Source: Porphyromonadaceae bacterium
GTDB lineage: Bacteria > Bacteroidota > Bacteroidia > Bacteroidales > Paludibacteraceae
Assembly (NCBI GenBank): GCA_905372135.1
Contig: CAJPNS010000112.1
Span: 1-5,136, forward strand
DNA length: 5,136 nt
Reading direction: 5' to 3'
Shown here: in pieces, positions 1 through 5,136 of the stretch
How the letters are laid out: every line of letters begins with the position of its first letter
Position numbering within the stretch: the first letter of the stretch is position 1
The notes under the pieces: generated by a model
What the model saw: the letters and a program-made list of their open reading frames with translations, nothing else
Database searches by the model: none
Told to the model about the DNA's origin: nothing
Made by a program: the position numbers and the translations under genes

Positions 1-116
1 ATATATTTTCGTGGTCGATGCTGATTTTGTCATTCGTAGCGATGTGGCGGCTGAAAGCCAATCCCATACTTATGCTTGTAATCGGAGCTATTGCAGGCTG
101 GCTTATACACTTATAA
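1..116 (+). CDS. C-terminal end of a membrane transporter, probably chromate transporter (ChrA family), partial
   Basis: The frame whose first full codon is at position 3 is open from the window edge to a TAA at 114-116 and gives 37 residues. They form two hydrophobic stretches (IFSWSMLILSFVAMW and ILMLVIGAIAGWLIHL) joined by a short basic link RLKANP. A final pair of membrane segments with a K-x-NPI turn and a Gly-rich last helix ending at the stop is how Bacteroidota chromate transporters typically finish; this comes from memory of the family, not from an alignment. That family is proposed to carry chromate, and perhaps other anions, across the inner membrane. The start and most of the protein lie outside the window. 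Another polytopic membrane protein with a similar tail remains possible. No convincing terminator follows before the rpmH promoter. Confidence 0.55.
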   Translation, partial: IFSWSMLILSFVAMWRLKANPILMLVIGAIAGWLIHL

Positions 117-153
117 AAATTGCAACTATTGGCAGATTCGATTAAAAATAAAA

Positions 154-185
154 TTTTGTAGAACAAAAAAAATATATTACCTTTG
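154..185 (+). promoter_or_regulatory. Bacteroidota-type promoter for rpmH
   Basis: A -7 box TACCTTTG at 178-185 matches the Bacteroidota consensus TAnnTTTG. A TTTTG at 154-158 sits 19 bases upstream, where the -33 TTTG element is expected. Transcription would start near 190, leaving a leader of about 50 nt before the rpmH ATG. No Shine-Dalgarno sequence is visible in front of rpmH, which is common in this phylum. Confidence 0.7.
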
Positions 186-242
186 CACTCCACATTTTGA
201 AAGCACATATAGTTATTAACTATTTAATATATAAGTGAATTT

Positions 243-401
243 ATGAAGAGGACATTTCAGCCGTCGAATAGAAAGCGTAAAAACAAACACGGATTCAGAG
301 AAAGAATGGCGTCTGCCAACGGACGCAGAGTACTTGCCGCACGCAGAGCTAAGGGAAGGAAGAAGCTTACCGTATCCGACGAATACACTATGAAAGCGTA
401 A
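243..401 (+). CDS. rpmH: Large-subunit ribosomal protein L34 (bL34)
   Basis: This 52-residue, strongly basic protein begins MKRTFQPSNRKRKNKHGFRE and continues through RMASANGRRVLAARRAKGRK. This is the diagnostic bL34 pattern (M-K-R-T-x-Q-P-S, then H-G-F-R-x-R-M, then G-R-x-V-L-x-x-R-R-x-K-G-R). bL34 binds 23S rRNA in the 50S subunit. The extra acidic/hydroxyl tail after KKLTVSDEYTMKA fits the slightly long Bacteroidota versions (usual length about 45-53). The ATG at 243 is the only sensible start because the conserved Met-Lys-Arg follows at once. The gene appears monocistronic, with its own promoter (154-185) and terminator (437-468). It is not next to rnpA or dnaA as in many other bacteria; pyrG is the next gene. 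It is short enough to be missed by ORF length cut-offs. Confidence 0.97.
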   Translation: MKRTFQPSNRKRKNKHGFRERMASANGRRVLAARRAKGRKKLTVSDEYTMKA

Positions 402-436
402 GCTTTCCGTATTAGATATTATATCAATTACAAAAG

Positions 437-468
437 AGTGGAGACTCTCGACGGTCTTCGCTATTTTT
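437..468 (+). terminator. Rho-independent terminator after rpmH
   Basis: AGTGGAGAC (437-445) pairs with GTCTTCGCT (454-462), giving a 9-bp stem with two G-U wobbles around an 8-nt loop. A single A and then TTTTT (464-468) follow, and an A-rich run (432-435) lies just before the stem. It starts 36 bases after the rpmH stop codon, a normal position for ending a short ribosomal-protein transcript. It also insulates pyrG, whose promoter lies about 35-65 bases further on. Confidence 0.7.
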
Positions 469-503
469 GTATCTACTTGAGTGATAATTATAAAAAATAT
501 TAG

Positions 504-534
504 TTGGACATCGGTACTATTTTTTATAACTTTG
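504..534 (+). promoter_or_regulatory. Bacteroidota-type promoter for pyrG
   Basis: TAACTTTG at 527-534 matches the -7 consensus TAnnTTTG. TTGG at 504-507 lies about 20 bases upstream as a weaker -33 element. Transcription would start near 540-545, giving a leader of roughly 115 nt before pyrG. That is longer than the leaders predicted for rpmH (about 50 nt) or porX (about 30 nt). The leader is very AT-rich and contains an imperfect inverted repeat (598-633). Confidence 0.65.
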
Positions 535-597
535 CACACTGTAATTTATAGATAAAAGGCAGTATAGACAGAACATATAATTTTCTTATTATTAATG

Positions 598-633
598 CAA
601 TAAACAAGAGAATTATTTGTTTTTGTTTTATTG
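598..633 (+). repeat. Imperfect inverted repeat in the pyrG leader
   Basis: CAATAAACAA (598-607) can pair with TTGTTTTATTG (623-633), a 10-bp stem with a one-base bulge around a 15-nt loop. It ends 25 bases before the pyrG ATG. The stem is nearly all A-T and no T-run follows, so it is not a standard terminator. It could be a weak leader structure or chance in an AT-rich region. Confidence 0.3.
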
Positions 634-658
634 GTAAATCAGCTAAAATATTGATAAT

Positions 659-2260
659 ATGTCGGAAACAAAGTATATTTTTGTAACAGGAGGAGTAGCC
701 TCGTCGTTGGGAAAGGGTATTATTTCTGCGTCGTTGGGAAAGTTGTTGCAGGCTCGCGGTTATCGTGTTACTATTCAGAAGTTCGACCCGTATATAAATA
801 TCGACCCCGGTACACTGAATCCTTTCGAGCACGGTGAATGCTATGTTACGGCAGACGGCACCGAGACCGACCTCGACCTTGGGCATTACGAGAGGTTTCT
901 AAACATACAGACACAGCGCGTAAACAACGTTACCAGCGGGCGAATCTATCAAGAGGTGATAAACAAAGAGCGTCGTGGCGACTACCTCGGCACTACCGTG
1001 CAGGTAATCCCCCATATTACGAACGAAATAAAGGAGAATATCCTCTATCTCGGCAATTCGGGCGATTTTGACTTTGTCATTACCGAGATAGGCGGTACTG
1101 TCGGCGATATCGAAAGCCTTCCTTTTATCGAGAGTATCCGTCAGTTGCGTTGGGAGATGGGCAGAAACTGCATCAACATACATCTTACATACGTACCTTA
1201 CCTCAAGGCAGCGGGAGAGCTCAAGACTAAACCTACACAGCACTCCGTCAAAGAGTTACAGCAAGAAGGTGTGCAACCCGACATTATCGTTCTCCGTACC
1301 GAACACCCTATTTCGCAGCAGATGAGGCACAAAGTAGCACTTTTCTGCAACGTTGAGTACGACGCCGTTATAGAGAGTGCCGATATGAAGACCATCTACG
1401 AAGTGCCTATCCGTATGCAGGAGGAGGGGCTCGACCGTATCGTGCTGCGTAAGCTCGGTATCGAAGATACCCGCAAAGCGGAGATGGACGACTGGAATAT
1501 GTTTCTGAACAAACTCAAAAATGCTAATCGTAGTGTACGTATTGGGCTGGTGGGCAAGTATGTGCGTCTGTCAGATGCATATAAGTCGATAATAGAGAGC
1601 CTTATACACGCTTCTGCCTACAACGACCGCAAGCTCGACCTCCGACTAATTCTCTCCGAAGATATCACACGCGACAATGCTAAGGAAAAACTCGCCGACC
1701 TCGACGGTATCATCATTGCTCCCGGTTTCGGCGAACGCGGTATGGAGGGTAAGATAGAGGCAGCTCGGTATGCCCGCGAAAACAATATCACCTGCCTCGG
1801 TATTTGTTTCGGTATGCAGTGTATGGCTATAGAATTTGCCCGCAATGTATTGGGGCTTGCCGACGCACATTCTACCGAAGTGGCTGAGAATACCTCCAAT
1901 CCGGTGATAGATATTATGGAAAGTCAGAAAAATGTGGTAGATATGGGCGGAACAATGCGTCTCGGCTCTTTCGAGTGCCGCCTCAGAGCCAACACCAAGG
2001 TACACCGCATATACGGTTCGGATACTATATTCGAACGACACAGACACCGCTACGAATTTAACTCCGATTATGCCGAACGCTTCGAGCGTAACGGTATGGT
2101 GCTGTCGGGGTCGAACCCGAAGACAAACCTGACGGAGATAATCGAACTTGCCGACCCGAAACATTGGTATATAGGCGTACAATTCCACCCCGAATACAGC
2201 TCGACGGTGCTTCGTCCGCATCCGTTGTTTATCGACTTTATACACAACGCCATACGATAG
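659..2260 (+). CDS. pyrG: CTP synthase (glutamine-hydrolysing)
   Basis: PyrG makes CTP from UTP, ATP and glutamine, the last step of de novo pyrimidine nucleotide synthesis, and acts as a cytosolic tetramer. The 533-residue length is typical. The N-terminal amidoligase domain (about 1-270) shows the P-loop-like GGVASSLGKG (11-20, with Lys19), the CYVTADGTETDLDLGHYERF segment (61-80, metal-binding acidic residues), ITEIGGTVGDIES (141-153, Glu143) and the UTP/CTP-site stretch KTKPTQHSVKEL (189-200). The C-terminal class I glutamine amidotransferase domain (about 293-533) has the oxyanion-loop region APGFGERG (354-361), nucleophile Cys383 in GICFGMQ, and His510/Glu512 in the FHPEYSS motif, so the triad is complete. 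The NPFEHGE wording is characteristic of Bacteroidota enzymes. The ATG at 659 is chosen because KYIFVTGGV follows at the usual distance; no clear Shine-Dalgarno is present. The gene appears to be transcribed alone from the promoter at 504-534. There is no sign of damage. Confidence 0.98.
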   Translation: MSETKYIFVTGGVASSLGKGIISASLGKLLQARGYRVTIQKFDPYINIDPGTLNPFEHGECYVTADGTETDLDLGHYERFLNIQTQRVNNVTSGRIYQEVINKERRGDYLGTTVQVIPHITNEIKENILYLGNSGDFDFVITEIGGTVGDIESLPFIESIRQLRWEMGRNCINIHLTYVPYLKAAGELKTKPTQHSVKELQQEGVQPDIIVLRTEHPISQQMRHKVALFCNVEYDAVIESADMKTIYEVPIRMQEEGLDRIVLRKLGIEDTRKAEMDDWNMFLNKLKNANRSVRIGLVGKYVRLSDAYKSIIESLIHASAYNDRKLDLRLILSEDITRDNAKEKLADLDGIIIAPGFGERGMEGKIEAARYARENNITCLGICFGMQCMAIEFARNVLGLADAHSTEVAENTSNPVIDIMESQKNVVDMGGTMRLGSFECRLRANTKVHRIYGSDTIFERHRHRYEFNSDYAERFERNGMVLSGSNPKTNLTEIIELADPKHWYIGVQFHPEYSSTVLRPHPLFIDFIHNAIR

Positions 2261-2280
2261 CGTATACTATCTGTCGATAG
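2256..2280 (+). repeat. Alternating short hairpins at the end of pyrG
   Basis: GATAG (2256-2260), CTATC (2267-2271) and GATAG (2276-2280) lie in a row. The middle copy can pair with either neighbour, giving two mutually exclusive 5-bp hairpins (loops of 6 and 4 nt). The first copy covers the pyrG stop codon. No U-run follows, so neither is a standard intrinsic terminator. They could protect the 3' end of the transcript or be chance. Confidence 0.3.
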
Positions 2281-2335
2281 ATTAACAAATGTGGGCTAAG
2301 ACTCGGTTTTTCTCCCTAAATTCACAATTTAATCG

Positions 2336-2343
2336 TACTTTTG
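2336..2343 (+). promoter_or_regulatory. Bacteroidota-type -7 box for porX
   Basis: TACTTTTG at 2336-2343 fits TAnnTTTG. A good TTTG -33 element is not present at the ideal spacing; the nearest T-rich stretch is 2307-2311. Transcription would begin near 2350, leaving about 30 nt before the porX ATG. An AGGGAA at 2371-2376 could act as a Shine-Dalgarno sequence, the clearest one in the window. Confidence 0.55.
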
Positions 2344-2380
2344 TCCGTTAAAACAATTATTATTACAAAAAGGGAACAAT

Positions 2381-3934
2381 ATGGATAAACAGGGAAAAAT
2401 ACTTTGGGTCGACGACGAAATAGACCTTTTGCAGTCTTACTTCCTCTTCCTTGCCGACAAAGGCTATGAGGTCGAAAAGACTACAAACGGTATAGATGCC
2501 ATCGAGCTCATCAACAACAACCAGTTCGATATAATATTTCTCGATGAAAATATGCCGGGGCTATCGGGGCTCGATACTTTATCGCAGATAAAGCAGAGTA
2601 AGCCTAATCTACCGATAGTGATGATAACCAAAAGCGAAGCTGAAAATATAATGGACTTAGCTATCGGCAAACAGATAGCCGATTTCCTCACTAAACCGGT
2701 CAATCCCAGTCAGATACTACTCGTACTAAAAAAACATCTTCATCAGAATGCTATCGTAAAAGAGCAAACCAACTCGGCATATAGCAGCGAGTTTATACAG
2801 ATAAACAATCAAATATCGGAAGCCGACTCCGATGAGGATTTTTTCGAACTATACAAACAGCTCACCTATTGGGATTTACGCCTCGACCAGACGCAAAACG
2901 AACTCTACAACATACTGATGTCGCAAAAAGAAGAAGCCAATTTTGCTTTTTCGAAATACATATCGAAAAACTATCTCAGCTGGTTTGCTTCGCCCGATAG
3001 TCGCCCGACTATGTCGCCCGATATATTTAAGAAACAGATATTTCCACTGCTCGATGGTGGCGAGAAAGTGTTTTTGATAGTAATAGACAATTTCCGCTAC
3101 GACCAGTGGAAAATGGTTCAGCAGATATTGGAAGAGTTCTATACCATTGAAAAAGAGATACTATACTATTCCATACTGCCCACCACCACCCAATATGCTC
3201 GAAATGCTCTTATGGCGGGGCTTATGCCGCTGCAAATCAAAGAGATGTATCCGCAATATTGGTTCGACGACAACGAAGAAAACGGTAAAAACTTGTATGA
3301 AGACAAGCTAATTGAACTATTGCTGCAAAGATATCGTAAAAATATAAGCTTCTCTTACAACAAGATAACAAGTATACCCGAAGACGGCAAGCTAATCGAA
3401 AAACTACCTCAACTAAAAGACAATCAGCTAAATGTCTGTGTACTGAACTTCATCGATATGCTGTCTCATACCCGCACGGAAATGAAGGTTATGAAAGAGA
3501 TAGCCAATACGGAAACGGCATATAGAGCTCTATCGGTCAATTGGTTTAGATACTCGCCTATAATGCAGTTGTTCAAAGAACTATCTGTAAGCGGCTACAA
3601 AGTAATAATCACTACAGACCACGGCACCGTACAGGTAAATAAACCGATAAAAGTGATAGGCGATAGAAACACCTCTACCAACCTACGGTATAAGGTAGGT
3701 AAAGCCTTGAATTACAATAAAAACGAGGTATTCGACATCACCAATCCGCAAAAAGCTATGCTACCAAGCCCCAATGTAAGTTCTACATATATATTCGCCA
3801 AAAACAGGAACTTCATGGCTTATCCAAACAATTTCAACTATTATTCTACATATTTCAAAGACTCTTTCCAACACGGAGGTATATCGCTCGAAGAGATGGT
3901 AGTACCATTTGCGGTGCTTAACGGTAAGGGGTAG
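2381..3934 (+). CDS. porX: PorX: response regulator with C-terminal PglZ/alkaline-phosphatase-like domain, type IX secretion regulator
   Basis: PorX is the response regulator that, with the sensor kinase PorY and sigma factor SigP, controls type IX secretion genes in Porphyromonas gingivalis. Its C-terminal domain is a zinc-dependent alkaline-phosphatase-superfamily phosphodiesterase. Here 517 residues start with a receiver domain (1-120): acidic pair Asp11/Asp12 in WVDDE, phospho-acceptor Asp55 in FLDENMPG, Thr83 in MITKSE and Lys105 in LTKP. A helical linker (about 120-225) follows. The PglZ-type domain (about 225-517) shows likely metal and catalytic residues: Asp236 in VIDNFRYDQW, the Thr cluster 268-270 before QYARNALMAGL, Asp359 and His363 in FIDMLSHTRTE, Asp413/His414 in TTDHG and His498 in FQHGG. 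There is no DNA-binding domain. The length fits the family, and both halves look functional. No promoter box is visible between it and the lipoprotein gene 63 bases downstream, so they may be co-transcribed. PorY is not in the window. The related Bacteroidota label is 'bifunctional response regulator/alkaline phosphatase family protein'. Confidence 0.93.
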   Translation: MDKQGKILWVDDEIDLLQSYFLFLADKGYEVEKTTNGIDAIELINNNQFDIIFLDENMPGLSGLDTLSQIKQSKPNLPIVMITKSEAENIMDLAIGKQIADFLTKPVNPSQILLVLKKHLHQNAIVKEQTNSAYSSEFIQINNQISEADSDEDFFELYKQLTYWDLRLDQTQNELYNILMSQKEEANFAFSKYISKNYLSWFASPDSRPTMSPDIFKKQIFPLLDGGEKVFLIVIDNFRYDQWKMVQQILEEFYTIEKEILYYSILPTTTQYARNALMAGLMPLQIKEMYPQYWFDDNEENGKNLYEDKLIELLLQRYRKNISFSYNKITSIPEDGKLIEKLPQLKDNQLNVCVLNFIDMLSHTRTEMKVMKEIANTETAYRALSVNWFRYSPIMQLFKELSVSGYKVIITTDHGTVQVNKPIKVIGDRNTSTNLRYKVGKALNYNKNEVFDITNPQKAMLPSPNVSSTYIFAKNRNFMAYPNNFNYYSTYFKDSFQHGGISLEEMVVPFAVLNGKG

Positions 3935-3937
3935 CAG

Positions 3938-3990
3938 ACGCAAAATACTATAAACAAGTAAATTACAATAAAAACATAAAACGCAAAATA
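3938..3990 (+). repeat. Direct repeat ACGCAAAATA in the porX-lipoprotein gap
   Basis: The 10-base word ACGCAAAATA occurs exactly at 3938-3947 and again at 3981-3990, 43 bases apart (about four helical turns). The second copy ends seven bases before the lipoprotein ATG. The 63-base gap holds no TAnnTTTG box and no terminator. The repeat could be a paired binding site or chance in A-rich sequence. Confidence 0.25.
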
Positions 3991-3997
3991 GTAAGAT

Positions 3998-5045
3998 ATG
4001 AAAAAAATTATCACAATCGTCGCAGCAGCACTCCTAGTGGCGGCATGCAGCAAGACAAATCTGAAAATCGAAGGTGTAATAGCAGACAATCGCTTGGATA
4101 GCAAGACAGTATATCTGACCGATATTGATATGACTCACCTCGACAGCACAGAGATAAAAAAAGGTAAATTCTCTTTCAAATGTAGGGTAGATACTCCTAA
4201 AATAGTGACTCTGCAGATCGATATGGGGCAGGATGAGCCTATTGAGAGGCAAATAATACTCGAAAGCGGACAGATAAATATAAAAATCGGAGCCGACAAC
4301 GAAATAGATGTCTCGGGAACCAATCTAAACGATATATACTCAGACTTTTGGAAGCAAAATAAGCTGCTCGACAAAAAGTACGAAAATGCGCTGAATATCT
4401 CCGAAAAAGCAGCAGCAGAGGTAGATAAAGAGTATGTCGAACTTGGTTACAACTTTGCTCGCAACAATCCGAAAAATATTGTAGGAAAAATAGCATTCCT
4501 CTCGGCATATTGGGAAATGTCGATAGCTCAGCGAGAAGAAATAATATCGCTACTCGACGACAACTTCAAGACCGACAAGAAGATAGCAAAGATTATCTCT
4601 AATATCGAGCAAGAAAAGAAAGCGTCTGTCGGACAACCTTTTATAGATTTTTCTGCCAATGATATCAATGGCAATGAGGTGAAACTTAGCTCCCTCGTAG
4701 GGCAGGCAGACCGACTATCTGCTTATCGATTTCTGGGCTTCGTGGTGCGGTCCGTGTCGAAAAGCATTACCATCACTCAAAGCACTGTACGACAAATACA
4801 AAGGCAAAAAATTCGATATCATCGGTGTATCGCTCGATAGTAAAAAAGAAGATTGGGCGGGAGCAATCGAAAGATTCCAGCTGAAATGGACAAACATATC
4901 AGACCTCAAACATTGGGATAGCTACCCTGCCCGACTATACGCTATTAGCTTTATCCCCAATACCATACTACTCGACAAAGAGGGAAAAATCGTAGGTCGC
5001 AACCTACACATCAACGAAATAGAAGATATTCTGAATCAAAAATAA
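3998..5045 (+). pseudogene. Frameshifted TlpA-family thiol-disulfide oxidoreductase lipoprotein (DUF4369-like + thioredoxin domain)
   Basis: An intact gene would encode a periplasmic lipoprotein of about 347-348 residues. A signal peptide MKKIITIVAAALLVAAC has a lipobox ending at Cys17; the following SKTN lacks acidic residues, so surface export is not indicated. Residues about 22-110 are beta-rich and resemble DUF4369; about 110-205 is helical; the start of a thioredoxin fold follows (VGQPFIDFSANDINGNEVKL, 211-230). After Asp238 (codon 4709-4711) the first frame loses similarity and stops at 4838-4840, giving 280 aa. In the frame one base later, DYLLIDFWASWCGPCRK begins at 4713, with the CxxC at 4746-4757. 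It continues through FDIIGVSLD and a cis-Pro site SFIPNT (Pro codon 4956-4958) to TAA at 5043-5045. The break lies between about 4703 and 4715, at GACCGAC, and fits one extra C or a 4-base CGAC duplication. The second part has no start codon of its own. It may be a true recent pseudogene or a sequence error; programmed frameshifting is less likely. Confidence 0.85.
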
Positions 5046-5072
5046 TTAATCACTAAATAAAAAAGCAAGTTT

Positions 5073-5136
5073 ATGAAGAAAATATTTGGCTTAATACTTA
5101 TAGTCGCTTTAATAACGGCTTGTAGCAGTAAAACAG
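5073..5136 (+). CDS. Second lipoprotein, N-terminal part only
   Basis: The ATG at 5073 opens a frame that runs to the window edge: MKKIFGLILIVALITACSSK followed by Thr. This is a lipoprotein signal peptide: two Lys, a hydrophobic core, and the lipobox ITAC with Cys17. The preceding gene's start has the same plan, with Cys also at position 17 followed by Ser and a nearby Lys-Thr. It lies only 27 bases after the TAA at 5043-5045 with no promoter box or terminator between, so the two are probably in one operon. It may be a tandem paralogue (another DUF4369/TlpA-type protein), but only 21 residues are visible, so the function is not known. Confidence 0.75.
   Translation, partial: MKKIFGLILIVALITACSSKT

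Noticed and set aside
524..886. Minus-strand open frame of 120 codons across the pyrG leader and start
   Set aside because: It overlaps the pyrG promoter and N-terminus, has no family resemblance, and the AT-rich leader simply lacks stops in that frame.
1646..2245. A 199-residue open frame on the minus strand inside pyrG
   Set aside because: It lies wholly antisense to a clear, full-length CTP synthase, has no promoter or recognisable domain, and its low-complexity composition mirrors pyrG codon bias.
2293..2316. GGG...CCC with a T-run between as a pyrG terminator
   Set aside because: Only three G-C pairs form and the T-run lies in the loop rather than after the stem. The alternative AAGAC/GTTTT stem is just 5 bp with a wobble.
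2381..3934. BREX-type PglZ defence gene
   Set aside because: The N-terminal receiver domain and 517-residue length match PorX, and no BREX neighbours (pglX, brxC, brxL and others) are present.
4703..4715. Programmed +1 ribosomal frameshifting as the explanation for the broken TlpA-like gene
   Set aside because: There is no stop codon at the shift point, no known slippery heptamer and no upstream Shine-Dalgarno-like stimulator; programmed shifting is not known in this family.
4712..4840. The tail of the first-frame lipoprotein reading as a genuine C-terminus
   Set aside because: This stretch is basic, low-complexity and unlike any thioredoxin, while the neighbouring frame over the same bases encodes a textbook WCGPC thioredoxin domain.
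1..5136. CRISPR arrays, tRNA/rRNA genes, insertion sequences
   Set aside because: No regularly spaced repeats, cloverleaf pattern, rRNA-like sequence or transposase reading frame was found on either strand by eye.

Overview
This window looks like the chromosome of a Bacteroidota bacterium, most likely order Bacteroidales; the genus cannot be told. Three upstream regions carry the phylum's TAnnTTTG -7 promoter box. PorX, a regulator known from this phylum, is encoded, and a lipoprotein of the DUF4369 plus TlpA-type thioredoxin layout common in Bacteroidales is present. All recognisable genes lie on the + strand.

Layout: (1) The first 116 bases are the 3' end of a membrane protein gene, probably a chromate transporter. 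(2) A small intact rpmH gene (ribosomal protein L34, 52 aa, 243-401) follows, with its own promoter and a good intrinsic terminator. (3) A promoter and a leader of about 115 nt precede pyrG (CTP synthase, 659-2260), which is complete with all key catalytic residues visible. (4) After a spacer of about 120 bases with another TAnnTTTG promoter comes porX (2381-3934), a receiver domain joined to a PglZ/alkaline-phosphatase-type domain. It is the response regulator linked to type IX secretion. (5) Next is a lipoprotein thiol-disulfide oxidoreductase gene (3998-5045) that is out of frame just before its WCGPC active site. The first part reads through to a stop at 4838-4840, while the thioredoxin part continues intact in another frame to 5045. 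(6) The window ends inside a second lipoprotein gene starting at 5073, whose N-terminus resembles that of the preceding one.

Functionally the first half is housekeeping (translation, pyrimidine nucleotide synthesis). The second half concerns the cell envelope (secretion control, periplasmic redox or lipoprotein function). I see no mobile element, CRISPR array, tRNA or rRNA, and no clearly new multi-gene system. The most notable observation is the frameshift in the TlpA-like gene.
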